Shown piece by piece: positions 23,554 to 33,118 of a stretch of 57,518 bases of DNA. Every line of letters begins with the position of its first letter. The first letter of the stretch is position 1. Below the pieces are notes generated by a model. The model had not been told where the DNA came from and searched no databases. It was given only the letters and a program-made list of their open reading frames with translations. The position numbers and the translations under genes were made by a program. The stretch comes from SZUA-217 sp034658975 (GTDB lineage: Bacteria > Actinomycetota > Acidimicrobiia > Spongiisociales > ZC4RG35): NCBI GenBank assembly GCA_034658975.1, contig JAYEGJ010000125.1:1-57518 (forward strand). The letters are read 5' to 3'.

Positions 23554-24639
23554 ATGCGCAACGCTGAAATCACAGGCTGGGGCAAATGCATGCCGCCCAA
23601 CGTTCTTTCCAACCACGACCTCACCCAACTAGTCGAGACTTCGGATGAATGGATAACTTCGAGAACCGGCATCAAGGAGCGTCGCATCAGCCACGTCGAG
23701 GCGTCCGATCTTGCGGCCGTCGCCGGTCATCGTGCCCTGGCCGCGGCAGGAAAGACACCCGCCGATGTCGACCTCCTTCTGGTGGCCACCTGTAGCGGAG
23801 ATTCGATAATTCCGTCGACCGCCTCCGTGGTTCAGAAGAAGCTCGAGGCGTGGAACGCTGCTGCCATGGACCTGAACGCTGCGTGCTCAGGATTCGTGTA
23901 TGGGCTCGTTGTCGGTACCAACATGATCCGGGGCGGCACACACAAGACGGTTCTCCTGATCGGTACCGAGAAGCTGCACTATCTGATGGACTTCACCGAT
24001 CGAACCACATGCATTCTCTTCGGCGATGGCGCCGGCGCCGTCGTCCTCGAGGAGTCGGATGGTGAAGTAGGGCTTCTTGCATCCGATCTCGGCATGGACG
24101 GATCGGTGGGCCACATTCTCGAGACTCCGATCGACGGCACGATGGGCGACCAGGGAACGCACGACCCTGCGATGTGTGGCATCACGATGGAAGGTCAGGA
24201 GATTTTCAAGAGAGCCGTTACCAAGATGAGCGAATCATCCAAGATCTCACTCGAGAAGGCAGGTCTCGAACTGGACGATGTCGATCTCCTGGTTCCTCAT
24301 CAGGCGAACGTGAGAATCATCGATGCCACCGCAAGGCGGCTGGGTATCGACGATTCCAAGGTCTACGTGAATATTCACTCGTACGGGAACACGTCTGCGG
24401 CGACGATCCCGGTTGCCCTGACCGAGGCAATCTCCCAGGGCCGTGTGCGGCCGGGTGCCAACATCGTGTTCGCGGCATTCGGCGGAGGTCTCACCTGGGG
24501 GTCGGCCGTGTACAAGTGGGGGAGTCGTGTCGAGCCATTGGGCAGCACCGACATCGATCTTCCGCCGCCCGACCGCGACACCATGGAGCTTCTCCAGCCA
24601 AACTTCGACTTCTTTGGCCTTCCCGAGAAGCTGGCGTGA
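23554..24639 (+). CDS. fabH: 3-oxoacyl-ACP synthase III FabH
   Basis: Starts fatty acid chains by condensing acyl-CoA with malonyl-ACP. The catalytic triad is complete: Cys111 (NAACSGF), His249 (PHQAN) and Asn279 (YGNTSAA). At 361 residues it is about 35 longer than typical FabH because of a C-terminal tail after KWGS rich in Pro, Asp and Phe (LPPPDRDTMELL ... FFGLPEKL). The end overlaps fabG (GTGA). Substrate preference (acetyl, branched or longer acyl-CoA) cannot be read from sequence. Confidence 0.92.
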   Translation: MRNAEITGWGKCMPPNVLSNHDLTQLVETSDEWITSRTGIKERRISHVEASDLAAVAGHRALAAAGKTPADVDLLLVATCSGDSIIPSTASVVQKKLEAWNAAAMDLNAACSGFVYGLVVGTNMIRGGTHKTVLLIGTEKLHYLMDFTDRTTCILFGDGAGAVVLEESDGEVGLLASDLGMDGSVGHILETPIDGTMGDQGTHDPAMCGITMEGQEIFKRAVTKMSESSKISLEKAGLELDDVDLLVPHQANVRIIDATARRLGIDDSKVYVNIHSYGNTSAATIPVALTEAISQGRVRPGANIVFAAFGGGLTWGSAVYKWGSRVEPLGSTDIDLPPPDRDTMELLQPNFDFFGLPEKLA

Positions 24640-25385
24640 GTGAGTCGGCAGAACCCAGGGTGGGGTTGGTTACTGGAGCCTCGAGGGGTATTGGCCGGGC
24701 GATAGCCCTGGATCTGGCAGCCGCGGGACACAAGGTCGCTGTCAACTACGCCAAGAACACTGATGCGGCGGACGCCGTCGTGTCCCGAATCAAGGAGGCG
24801 GGCGGCGAGGCGTTGGCCGTTCAGGCCGACGTGGCCGACACCGATCAGGTGGCCTCGATGTTCGACACGGTCCAAGAGGAGCTTGGACCCGTGGCCGTGC
24901 TGATCAACAACGCCGGAATCACACGGGACAATCTTCTGCTGCGGATGAGCCCCGAGGAGTTCGACGAGGTCATCGCCACCAACCTGCGATCCGTGTACGC
25001 CTGTACCAAGGCGGCTCTGAGGGGAATGCTCCGGGCACGCTGGGGCCGTGTCATCTCCATAGCTTCGGTCGCCGGTCTGGTGGGCAATCCGGGACAGGCC
25101 AACTACGCCGCTTCAAAGGCCGGCCTGATCGGTTTCAGCAAGTCCGTCGCCAAGGAGATCGGATCGCGAGGCATAACGGTGAATGTCGTTGCCCCGGGCT
25201 TCATCTCCACCGACCTGACCGGCGACCTTGGCGAAGAGGTCAAGGAGGGTGCCGTGGAAATCATTACCCTTGGTCGTTTCGGGGAGCCTTCCGATGTGGC
25301 GGCGGCTGTGGGTTTTCTGGCATCTGATGAAGCGTCATATATAACCGGGCAGGTGCTGGCCGTTGATGGCGGGCTCGCGCTGTAG
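24636..25385 (+). CDS. fabG: 3-oxoacyl-ACP reductase FabG
   Basis: A 249-residue short-chain dehydrogenase using NADPH to reduce the beta-keto group. Cofactor motif TGASRGIG (13-20), NNAG (91-94), active-site Ser144 with Tyr157 and Lys161 (YAASK), and the C-terminal DGGLAL. Start GTG 24636 lies within the fabH stop (GTGA) and needs no separate ribosome site. Position between fabH and acpP distinguishes it from other SDR enzymes. Confidence 0.93.
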   Translation: MSESAEPRVGLVTGASRGIGRAIALDLAAAGHKVAVNYAKNTDAADAVVSRIKEAGGEALAVQADVADTDQVASMFDTVQEELGPVAVLINNAGITRDNLLLRMSPEEFDEVIATNLRSVYACTKAALRGMLRARWGRVISIASVAGLVGNPGQANYAASKAGLIGFSKSVAKEIGSRGITVNVVAPGFISTDLTGDLGEEVKEGAVEIITLGRFGEPSDVAAAVGFLASDEASYITGQVLAVDGGLAL

Positions 25386-25416
25386 GTTGTCGCAAACGAA
25401 ATAGAGAGGAAGAGAA

Positions 25417-25662
25417 ATGGATAGAGGACAAGTATCGAGCCGTCTCAACGACGTGCTCGTGTCAGAGCTCGGACTGGATGCCGACAAGATCAAGGACGAG
25501 GCGCACTTCGAAGAAGATCTGGACGTTGACAGTCTCGGTGTTGTCGAGCTGCTGATGGCGCTCGAAGACGAGTTCGACATCAAGATCCCCGATGATGAGG
25601 CAGAGTCCATCATCACGGTCGGGCAGGCGATAGACCTCGTCACCAAGAAGCTCGGCGGATAG
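25417..25662 (+). CDS. acpP: Acyl carrier protein
   Basis: An 81-residue acidic four-helix protein with the phosphopantetheine site DVDSLGVVEL (Ser39). A strong purine-rich ribosome site (GAGAGGAAGAG) precedes the ATG, in line with the high expression of ACP. It is the last gene of the fab cluster; fabF, which usually follows, is not here. Confidence 0.95.
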   Translation: MDRGQVSSRLNDVLVSELGLDADKIKDEAHFEEDLDVDSLGVVELLMALEDEFDIKIPDDEAESIITVGQAIDLVTKKLGG

Positions 25663-25695
25663 TTGTCCAGGGGAGTCGAACGGCTCCCCCTGATG

Positions 25696-25947
25696 TCAGC
25701 CCGGGTTGCGCTCTCTCCATTCGGCGAGGCTCCGGTAGACCAGGACCAAGACCAGAGCGACGCCAATCGTCACTGAGACGAAGGCGACTATTGCCCACAG
25801 GGCCGCCCACCCGGCGCAACCCGAAGCCTGTCCGGCGGCATCCGGTTGCTGGCAGGACACGCTGGTCACAACCCAACCCAAGGCTCCTGCGAGCGCGCCC
25901 ATTGCGATGGAAGGGATGGCTATCCACGGGTTGGGGAGACGTCTCAC
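25696..25947 (-). CDS. Small membrane protein, unknown
   Basis: An 83-residue protein with two membrane helices (about residues 8-28 and 46-71) joined by a short exported loop with two cysteines (SCQQPDAAGQASGC) that could form a disulfide. Its ATG overlaps the stop of the larger membrane protein gene upstream by four bases, so the two are coupled. I do not recognise a family. Confidence 0.65.
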   Translation of the reverse strand: MRRLPNPWIAIPSIAMGALAGALGWVVTSVSCQQPDAAGQASGCAGWAALWAIVAFVSVTIGVALVLVLVYRSLAEWRERNPG

Positions 25948-26705
25948 AAATCGAGTCCGCGGTCGTCGATCTGGGCGGCGTCCAGGATTTCCTTGGGCGC
26001 CAGCTCAGGAGGGATCGGATATGAGGATCCGGTCTCCCGGGGAGGATGGAATGCCGTCTTCACCGAGGGGTCCCATGCCAACACGGCTGTGGTAATTCCC
26101 AGCGCCGCACTGACGACTCCCGACGGAAGGCCCATCGGAATCGCCAGGCCGATCGCAATGGTCGGCCATACGATTCGAGCCACCAGCAGACCCCCGGGAA
26201 TCACTCTCGAATAGGCGAAGGACGCCAGCAGTCCGCTCAACCCGACCAGGAGGTGGGTCCATTCTGTGCCGTCGGCTGCTGACACTCCGATCGCGAACGG
26301 CGAGACAAGTAGAGCGATCGAGAGGAGAACGGCTCTCTCGGGCGGCCCGGTCGCCGCAGGAAGCTTCCTGATGCCTCGTGTGACTCCCGGGAGAAAGATC
26401 ATGAGCCCCGAAGCGGTCGTCACGGCGAGCCCTACTACCCACGCAGGGTCGACGGGGCGGACGGCGGCAACGAGGAGCGTTCCGGCGATGGTTCCGATCC
26501 CGAGCCGGTGCGCCCAGCGCCCTCCGGCCGCCACCATCCCGATAACAGACACCGTTGCCATGGACAGCAGGCCGATTCCTATCAGGAGAGCAGCAGAGGA
26601 GTCGTACGGATCGGGCTCGATGATCAACGCAATGGTCCACGCGAGAGATGCCAGCAAGGGAGCAGCTGCCGCATAAGAGGAATTCACGGGACCGAAGTCT
26701 CGCAT
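25944..26705 (-). CDS. Polytopic membrane protein, unknown
   Basis: A 253-residue protein with about eight hydrophobic segments and a soluble C-terminal tail (FHPPRETGSSYPIPPELAPKEILDAAQ). No transporter or enzyme motif is visible. It follows the histidine phosphatase gene by nine bases and overlaps the small membrane protein gene by four, forming a three-gene minus-strand unit. The tail is proline-rich and could be a docking segment. Confidence 0.6.
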   Translation of the reverse strand: MRDFGPVNSSYAAAAPLLASLAWTIALIIEPDPYDSSAALLIGIGLLSMATVSVIGMVAAGGRWAHRLGIGTIAGTLLVAAVRPVDPAWVVGLAVTTASGLMIFLPGVTRGIRKLPAATGPPERAVLLSIALLVSPFAIGVSAADGTEWTHLLVGLSGLLASFAYSRVIPGGLLVARIVWPTIAIGLAIPMGLPSGVVSAALGITTAVLAWDPSVKTAFHPPRETGSSYPIPPELAPKEILDAAQIDDRGLDL

Positions 26706-26714
26706 CCGATCAGG

Positions 26715-27389
26715 TCAAGCCGAAGTCGGTTCCGTTGGGCTCCCGCCCGGTGTCACGACCCTCAAGTCGGACTTTTCGCCAAAGCGTGGCGATTCGCCAG
26801 GCTCCCAGATCGTCTCTTCTCTCCACGAGGATCCGGGGCGAAGCGTCACGACGGCACCATTGGAGGGCTTGTCGTCGTGTAGCGCGGAAAGATGGGAGCC
26901 GATCAGGCGGAGACGTGCGGCCTGAATGGCGTCCTGGTGGGTGACGATCACCACGTCGCCATGGGGATGGTCGGTGTCGAGCCTGCGGGCTACGGACGCC
27001 ACGCGTTCGGCGAGGTCGTCGAGGGACTCGTCGGTGAAATCGAGCTGTTGGGGATGCTCCAGATAGGCCTCCAGCTCCCCGGGAAAGGACCCGCTTATCG
27101 CATTCCACCTGTGGCCTTTCCATCGGTCCATGAGCGCCCATTCGGTCAGATCATGATCCACCCGCACCGGAACCCCCGATCGGCCGGCGATCTCTTCGGC
27201 GGTTCGCAGAGACCGCTCTAGCGGCGAAGACCAAATAGCCACGACCGGTCTCGGGCCCAGATACCGACCCACCCGGCGAGCCTGATCCAACCCGTGCGGC
27301 GACAGGCCAAAACCGGACATGGACCCGTAGACCAGATGGTCCGGGTTGTCGACCTCCGCATGTCTCACCAGATGAACGAGAGCTGCCAT
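26715..27389 (-). CDS. Histidine phosphatase (phosphoglycerate mutase-like) family protein
   Basis: A 224-residue protein with the catalytic RHAE motif (Arg9, His10, Glu12), a second arginine in SSPLERSLRTAEEI, and the second histidine in VIVTHQDAI. It fits the broad GpmB/CobC-like group that hydrolyses diverse phosphate esters. Start ATG 27389 puts the catalytic histidine at the usual position 10; a longer reading would overlap the divergent dinB. Two membrane protein genes follow in the same unit. Confidence 0.83.
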   Translation of the reverse strand: MAALVHLVRHAEVDNPDHLVYGSMSGFGLSPHGLDQARRVGRYLGPRPVVAIWSSPLERSLRTAEEIAGRSGVPVRVDHDLTEWALMDRWKGHRWNAISGSFPGELEAYLEHPQQLDFTDESLDDLAERVASVARRLDTDHPHGDVVIVTHQDAIQAARLRLIGSHLSALHDDKPSNGAVVTLRPGSSWREETIWEPGESPRFGEKSDLRVVTPGGSPTEPTSA

Positions 27390-27439
27390 GAGCTCAGTTT
27401 GGCCGGTTCTGTTCGCAACCCCGGGTAACTTCGACACCT

Positions 27440-28615
27440 GTGTGGAACGAACCGATTCTTCATGTCGACATGGACTCCTTCTTCGTCGAGGTGGAACGTC
27501 TGCGCGACCCGGCATTGAAGGATCGGCCAGTGGCTGTCGGAGGCACCGGGCCCAGGGGAGTGATCGCCTCGGCTTCCTATGAGGCCCGCGAGTTCGGTGT
27601 TCGGTCGGCTCAGCCGACTTCGTCTGCTCTGCGAATGTGCCCTCATCTCGTTGTGGTTCCCTCCGATCACGGGAGGTATGGCGAGGTCTCCGCCGACGTG
27701 TTCGAAGTGTTCCGGAGTTTCACCCCTCTGGTCGAAGGGTTGAGTCTCGACGAGGCCTTTCTGGACGTAAGCGGACTCACCAAGCACTACGAATCCCCGG
27801 TTGCCGTGGGCGAGGATGTGAGATCTTCGATCCGGTCAGTCCTCGGGCTCCCGGCGTCGGTGGGAGTGGCATCGACCAAATTCATGGCGAAGCTGGCATC
27901 CGAGGAAGCCAAGCCGGATGGGCTGCGGCACGTGCCACGGGAGGAGGAGATCGAATTCCTCCACGCGTTGCCTGCGCGATCGCTGTGGGGAGTCGGGCCC
28001 GCAACATTCGCTGCCCTGGAGCGTCTCGGCGTCGAGACGGTTGGTGACATCGCCGAATTGCCGGCAGCGACCCTTGTCGGTTCGGTTGGGCCATCGCTGG
28101 GTCGGCATCTTCATGACCTGTCAAACGGGTTCGATCCACGTCCCGTGCAACCAGACACCAAGGCGAAGTCGATATCGGTAGAGCAGACCTATGACCGAGA
28201 TCTCGAGGGCATCGAGGTGGTAGGTACGGCGTTGCTGGCCCATGCCCAGAAACTGTCGGTGCGATTGAGGCGGGCCGGTTTGGCGGCCCGAACCTTGACA
28301 CTCAAGGTCAGGTTCGGGGATTTCGAGACTGTCACCCGAAGCCATACGGTCGAGGGTGCCATCGACTCGTCTCGAGACCTGTTTCGGGTTGGGAACGAGC
28401 TGGTAGCCCAGGTCGATTTGGACCGTCCGGTTCGTCTTCTCGGGTTGGGGGGCGCCAACCTCGAGAGGGCTTCCGAGCCGCGTCAGCTCGGCCTGGATAG
28501 CTCAGAGGAGTGGGCCCGCGTCGACGATGCGGTGGCCTCGATCCGCGACCGGTACGGCACCGACGCAGTTTCTCCAGCGAGATTGATCGAACAAGAACGC
28601 GAGGTTCCCGAGTAA
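27440..28615 (+). CDS. dinB: DNA polymerase IV (Y family, DinB)
   Basis: A 391-residue translesion polymerase. The palm metal site is Asp10 (HVDMDSFF) and Asp104/Glu105 (SLDEAF); the fingers (YEAREFGVRSAQP), thumb helix-hairpin-helix (LPAATLVGSVGPSLGRHLHDLSNG) and little-finger domain with KSISVEQTYDRDL follow in order. No beta-clamp motif is obvious at the extreme C-terminus, which ends in EQEREVPE. Start GTG 27440. No LexA box is present in the 50-base gap to the divergent histidine phosphatase gene. Confidence 0.92.
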   Translation: MWNEPILHVDMDSFFVEVERLRDPALKDRPVAVGGTGPRGVIASASYEAREFGVRSAQPTSSALRMCPHLVVVPSDHGRYGEVSADVFEVFRSFTPLVEGLSLDEAFLDVSGLTKHYESPVAVGEDVRSSIRSVLGLPASVGVASTKFMAKLASEEAKPDGLRHVPREEEIEFLHALPARSLWGVGPATFAALERLGVETVGDIAELPAATLVGSVGPSLGRHLHDLSNGFDPRPVQPDTKAKSISVEQTYDRDLEGIEVVGTALLAHAQKLSVRLRRAGLAARTLTLKVRFGDFETVTRSHTVEGAIDSSRDLFRVGNELVAQVDLDRPVRLLGLGGANLERASEPRQLGLDSSEEWARVDDAVASIRDRYGTDAVSPARLIEQEREVPE

Positions 28616-28676
28616 CTGTCGCCGAAGGCCGTGTAATGTTCCCATAGGCACCGCGTTGATCGAGCGAGTGGACCAT

Positions 28677-28979
28677 ATGCCTCTTGATGACAACGAGCAG
28701 AAGATCCTCGAAGAGATAGAACGGCAGTTCTATGAGGAGAACCCCGAGCTGGCCCGGGCCGTCCGTCGTATCGAAAGACCATCTCGAGTCGGTGTCCGAC
28801 TGTCGCTGCTTGGAGTCGTGCTCGGTCTGGCGATCGTCATTGCCTACGTCTCGACCACCTGGGTGGCCGTTGGGGGATTCGCTCTTCTCGTCGCTTCGGC
28901 GACATCCTTGGTCCACGCTTTGAAGGCGCGCGGTTGGCGTTCCTTCGAGGTCGAACCCGACGACGAAACCGTCGAATAG
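28677..28979 (+). CDS. DUF3040 family membrane protein
   Basis: A 100-residue protein of an actinobacteria-specific family. The signature MPLDDNEQKILEEIERQFYEENPELA opens the protein, followed by two adjacent membrane helices (about residues 42-60 and 64-82) and an acidic tail. Start chosen at ATG 28677 because the family begins with M-P-L; an earlier in-frame ATG at 28656 adds seven residues. Function unknown; it often lies near division genes. Confidence 0.82.
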   Translation: MPLDDNEQKILEEIERQFYEENPELARAVRRIERPSRVGVRLSLLGVVLGLAIVIAYVSTTWVAVGGFALLVASATSLVHALKARGWRSFEVEPDDETVE

Positions 28980-29126
28980 ACCAACCCGAATCCGGTCTAT
29001 CGTCCGCCGCGGAAAACGGCTATTGTTCCGGCCCCGCGTCGACATGCTTTCGGGCGAGCGTCGACTCAAATGAGAGGAATGCAGGTCCCTGCCCCGGGCT
29101 TGCTGTCAAGGTTTAGGAAGGACTAC

Positions 29127-29624
29127 GTGGAGCAGGCATTCACAGCCGAGCAGGCCTGCCGGCTCAGCAATTGCACTCATCATCAGCTGCGCTACTGGGA
29201 TCGTGTCGGACTGGTCAGTCCATCGCTTCAGGCGACCGGCGGTCGCCCCGGTGTCCGGCGCCTCTACTCGTTCCGCGACCTCGTCGCCCTTCGGGTTGTC
29301 AGAAGCCTCCTCGACAACGGCATGTCGCTACAGCGGGTACGCCGCGCCTGGGACTATCTGCGTCGCGAGGGGGATATGGAGAACCACCTCTCAGACGTGA
29401 AGCTAGTCACCGACGGCCTGTCCATCTTCCGGGTGAGCAGCGATGATGGCGAATTGATGGATGCGCTTCGGGAAGGCCAGTTGGCGTTCTTTGTTGCCAT
29501 CGACGAGATCGCTCGCGAGGTGGAAGAAGATGTCTCCCACTTCGAGTTGGACCGGGATTCCTTCCTGACGATGCTTCGGCGCGTCGAAGACGACGTGAAC
29601 GAGGAGCGACAGACCGGAACCTGA
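29127..29624 (+). CDS. MerR-family transcriptional regulator
   Basis: A 165-residue DNA-binding protein. The winged helix-turn-helix spans about residues 3-75 (FTAEQACRLSNCTHHQLRYWDRVGLVSPS, then GVRRLYSFRDLVALRVV), followed by a helical region and a C-terminal domain rich in Asp and Glu instead of the cysteines of metal-sensing MerR proteins. Start taken at GTG 29127, six bases after AGGAAGG; two upstream ATG codons (29070, 29079) lack a ribosome site. It faces the transglutaminase gene tail to tail with stops touching (TGATCA). Target and signal are unknown. Confidence 0.8.
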   Translation: MEQAFTAEQACRLSNCTHHQLRYWDRVGLVSPSLQATGGRPGVRRLYSFRDLVALRVVRSLLDNGMSLQRVRRAWDYLRREGDMENHLSDVKLVTDGLSIFRVSSDDGELMDALREGQLAFFVAIDEIAREVEEDVSHFELDRDSFLTMLRRVEDDVNEERQTGT

Positions 29625-31964
29625 TCAGTTCCGTTTGATGAGCGAGCGGGGGTTGATCGCGGCCTTGGCTCTATCGAAACCATCGAAATTGGCGTCTACG
29701 AACCCATCGACGGCATACATGTGTGATTCCTCGCCCCGGTTCTGGTAGCCGCCGTAGACGGTTGCCGAGTAGCCGGCGGCGAGTGAGATCAGTGCCAGAT
29801 CCGTCTTGTTGGCGTACTCGAGAGGGGTCAACTCGGCAGGCACGCCATCTCCGAGGTCGACAAGCCGGTCGACCAGTTCATCCCAGGCTGCCGTGATGTC
29901 CCCTTGTCGGAGACGCTTGAGTCGCCTTTGGCGTCGCTGACGCTTGGTCAACGGTGGAACGAACACGAGGAGTGCAACGGCGATGAGTGTCAGGAGCCAC
30001 CACCTCGGGCCGGTTGAAGAGGTATTGAAGCCGGGGGGCAGATCTACGAATGCGCCGGGGTCGATGGGCGGCCGGATATCTGCCAATGGATCGAGCGCGC
30101 CGGTCTCATCCTCGGGGAGAAACTCGGTCGGATCGAAAGCCACGGTGATGCTCTCCGGCTGGTACTCGCCGCCGCGTGGGGTGGGGTCGAATTGAACCCA
30201 GCCAAACCCATCCATCCACATCTCCACCCAGGCGTGGGCGTTGAGATCTTTGACCTCGACCACCTTGGTCTCTTTCCCGGTCTCGGGGTCGATCTGGATT
30301 TCGATCGATCCGGGAGTGAACCCCCAGACGACCCGGCTCGGAATGTCGAGGGCCCGTCCGAGGACGGCCATGGATGTGGCGAACTGTTCGCAGTATCCCG
30401 TGCGGTAGTTCTGGCTCGTGGTGTCGGTGAGCCAGTCCTCTAATACCAGGGCGCTGTTGCCGGTGGTGACATTGGTCGAGTATTCGAAGTCGCCACTTTC
30501 CCGGAACCACGCCTGAAGAAGTGTGGCGCGTTCGTAGTCGGTTGTCGCCCCGTTGGTTCTGAACGCTGCGATACCGCGAATGGCGGCGGGCGTGTCCCTG
30601 GGAAGCTCTCTGAATCGGTCCAGGTCGTTTGGCCTTGCGAAGTCTGCGGGCGCCGCTTGGGGTGTGGCCGTGAACTTTCCTGCCTCGGCCGCTGCGGAAA
30701 AGATCGGGCTCAGCTCACCGTCGGAACCTGTGGCCAGAGCGCCTATGTCGACGGTGTGGAGCGCATATTGGCCGGTCACCTGATACTGATCGCCCGATGT
30801 CAGGCGTGGCTGATAAACCAGCGCTCCGCCCGGGGTTACGGTGAAGGCCTGAGGATCGATGGCCCCTTCGTCTTCGTAGGCGAAGACCTCGTTGACAACT
30901 CCGATGGTCGGGACCAGATCCTCGGTCAACCCATCGACGAACACCCGCTGCAAGACCTCGGTCGAGGTGCCTTGATAGTCATGATCGGGGTCACCGACCG
31001 GGCGATTGGAGTCGTACTGGTCCAGCCGACTCGACGAAGGCCCCCATTGCGTGCCGTCGAACTCGTCTAGGACCTCCATTCGCCAGAACAGCTCGCTTGC
31101 GGGAGGTGAATTCTCACCCAGCGTCGCCCGAAACAGCACTGCCCCGGTCGGGTTGACGAGCCTTTGACGCAGGCCCACGAAGGGGTCGTAGCTGCCGCCA
31201 CCGCTTGCGTCGCCGAATCGGCCATCGCCCGATCGCCACGGATAATTGCCGTACTCGGACACGGCGCTCGAGGCCACGTTGGTGACTCCGATAGCAGCGA
31301 GAGCGACCAGACCCGCCATGCCAAGGGAGAAGCCGACGGAGCGGCGGGGCTTGGGTTTGCCTTCCACATCACGCGCCCGACCGGCGTCGACCTTGCGCTC
31401 GAGTCCGAGAGCGGTGATCGACATCCCGATCATCGCCGCGGACAGAACCATCCAGGTCCATCCGGCTTCCTGCCGATCGAATACGGAGAACTGGAGGTAC
31501 ATCACCATCGATGGAACGACCATGGCGGCGACCGGTCCACCGGTTTGGCCCCAGACGAAGAGGGCGCCCACAACCCAAACGACGATGGCGAGGATGGCCA
31601 AAACGCCCTCTGTGGGCACGACGGGAGGCACTCCGGAACGGATCAATCGGAAGGCGGTCTCCATCTCCGCCCCGAGTGCGTCCAGTGTCTCGGCCGTGGG
31701 GATGATGCCGGCGGCGAGTGTCTTTGGCACGGCGACCCTCAGGAACAGGATCACGCCGGCGACGGTGAATCCTCCGATCCTGATCCAGGGGCTGGTCGAC
31801 ACCTGCTGAAGCAGCCACCAGACAACAGCTCCCAGGACAGCCGAGGCGACCAGGATCAACCGCCATTGGGGCAAGTCGTCGCCGCTCAGGAGGAGGCGCC
31901 CGAGACGGCCGATCACGAGGACGAAGCCGAGAAGGCCGGCTAGCCGACCGACTCGACGTTCCAT
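29625..31964 (-). CDS. TgpA-like transglutaminase membrane protein (DUF3488)
   Basis: About 779 residues. An N-terminal block of five or six membrane helices is followed by a large exported part holding a transglutaminase-like core with Cys in RTGYCEQFATSMAVLGR, His in DLNAHAWVEMWMDG and Asp in WVQFDPTPRGG, then one more membrane helix (WWLLTLIAVALLVFVPP) and a cytosolic DUF4129-like tail. Members occur with MoxR and DUF58 genes, as here, and probably act on envelope proteins. Start taken at ATG 31964, overlapping DUF58 by 25 bases; an earlier frame start at 32000 is possible. Confidence 0.87.
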   Translation of the reverse strand: MERRVGRLAGLLGFVLVIGRLGRLLLSGDDLPQWRLILVASAVLGAVVWWLLQQVSTSPWIRIGGFTVAGVILFLRVAVPKTLAAGIIPTAETLDALGAEMETAFRLIRSGVPPVVPTEGVLAILAIVVWVVGALFVWGQTGGPVAAMVVPSMVMYLQFSVFDRQEAGWTWMVLSAAMIGMSITALGLERKVDAGRARDVEGKPKPRRSVGFSLGMAGLVALAAIGVTNVASSAVSEYGNYPWRSGDGRFGDASGGGSYDPFVGLRQRLVNPTGAVLFRATLGENSPPASELFWRMEVLDEFDGTQWGPSSSRLDQYDSNRPVGDPDHDYQGTSTEVLQRVFVDGLTEDLVPTIGVVNEVFAYEDEGAIDPQAFTVTPGGALVYQPRLTSGDQYQVTGQYALHTVDIGALATGSDGELSPIFSAAAEAGKFTATPQAAPADFARPNDLDRFRELPRDTPAAIRGIAAFRTNGATTDYERATLLQAWFRESGDFEYSTNVTTGNSALVLEDWLTDTTSQNYRTGYCEQFATSMAVLGRALDIPSRVVWGFTPGSIEIQIDPETGKETKVVEVKDLNAHAWVEMWMDGFGWVQFDPTPRGGEYQPESITVAFDPTEFLPEDETGALDPLADIRPPIDPGAFVDLPPGFNTSSTGPRWWLLTLIAVALLVFVPPLTKRQRRQRRLKRLRQGDITAAWDELVDRLVDLGDGVPAELTPLEYANKTDLALISLAAGYSATVYGGYQNRGEESHMYAVDGFVDANFDGFDRAKAAINPRSLIKRN

Positions 31965-33118
31965 GATGTCTTCATAGCGTTCATCCAGGCCCCGGCCCAT
32001 TGCTCATCGGGTTTGACCGTGATCGTGGACACCCCCATGCGGTGGAATCCGACGATGGTCTGGGCCGTGGTGCTCGACACTCCCATGAGGAGTGTCGAGC
32101 GGTAGTCAGAGGAGAGCAGCTGCTGGACGCCAAGCAGGTCACGGTCGGCGGTGCCTGTGACCAGAACCAGAGCGCCGCCGCCTGCGTTCTGGCGTATGCG
32201 TCCTGCAACCGAGACGATGTCGATCGACGGGTTGGGCTCAACCAGAGCAAGGCGCCCCATTGTTGCCGAGTAGCGAGAGGCGTCGATTGGTTGGGCGTCG
32301 CCCGCCCAGAGATCGGCATCAAAACCAGATCGAACAAGATGGGTTATCACGCTGGCGGCTCCGGACACGGCGCGCTCGAACGCGTCGGAGGATTCATAGA
32401 CGCCTGGCCTCACATCCAGGAGTACTAGCGCACGCGACTGCCATGGGGTTTCCAACTGTCGGATCATGAGCTCTTCAGTTTTGGCCGAATAGGGCCAGTG
32501 CACCCGTCGGAGATCGTCGCCCCTCTGGTACTCGCGAAGCGTGTAGAAATCTTCACCGCCTCGCTGGCTGTGCTCCGGCCTCGATGCGGTCATTGCCGGG
32601 TCCTGCCCGCGCACGATTGGAAACCCGGAGAGGTCTTCGACAGTGGGGTAGACGACGAGGCGATCGATAGGACCATCGGGAGCCGACAGTTCGGCTAATC
32701 CGAGGGGGTCGCCTGCGGAGGCGATGGCAGGGCCGACGGAATAGACCCCGCGCGGCCGACAGGTGACCCGATACGTCGCCGACACGGCCTCGGGGGCGGC
32801 GAGCTTCGCAATTTCGAACGAGGCGAGACCGAGACGATCGACCTCGTCCTGTACGACGACGTGGCGTACCGCTCGTCGCCCGCGATTGCGCAGAAGGAGG
32901 GTGACCGTGGTCGTGTCCCCGTTGTGAACAGTCGTCGAGCCCAACCTCCTGCCAATGACGAGATTCGGGCTGTGGAGTCGCACATAGGCCAGGGCGGCGA
33001 GTTCCGCTCCACCCAGGATCAAGCCGGCGAGCAGCAGTTCGGGGTCGCCGAGCAGATACCAGAGAACAATCAGTGCCAGTCCCGCCCCCAGGAGTGCCCA
33101 ACCCCTGAGTGTCGGCAT
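31940..33118 (-). CDS. DUF58 (vWA-like) protein
   Basis: A 392-residue protein with two N-terminal membrane helices (about 5-22 and 27-45), a beta-rich region, and the DUF58 signature YQRGDDLRRVHWPYSAKTEELMIRQ near residues 198-222, followed by a vWA-like fold (ALVLLDVRPG, then VLVTGTADRD). It usually works with an MoxR AAA ATPase in assembling or activating envelope or metalloenzyme complexes. Its ATG overlaps the moxR stop by one base (TGATG). Confidence 0.87.
   Translation of the reverse strand: MPTLRGWALLGAGLALIVLWYLLGDPELLLAGLILGGAELAALAYVRLHSPNLVIGRRLGSTTVHNGDTTTVTLLLRNRGRRAVRHVVVQDEVDRLGLASFEIAKLAAPEAVSATYRVTCRPRGVYSVGPAIASAGDPLGLAELSAPDGPIDRLVVYPTVEDLSGFPIVRGQDPAMTASRPEHSQRGGEDFYTLREYQRGDDLRRVHWPYSAKTEELMIRQLETPWQSRALVLLDVRPGVYESSDAFERAVSGAASVITHLVRSGFDADLWAGDAQPIDASRYSATMGRLALVEPNPSIDIVSVAGRIRQNAGGGALVLVTGTADRDLLGVQQLLSSDYRSTLLMGVSSTTAQTIVGFHRMGVSTITVKPDEQWAGAWMNAMKTSWNVESVG

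Noticed and set aside
27390..27439. LexA box upstream of dinB
   Set aside because: GGTTCTGTTCGC in the gap does not have the GAAC-N4-GTTC symmetry.
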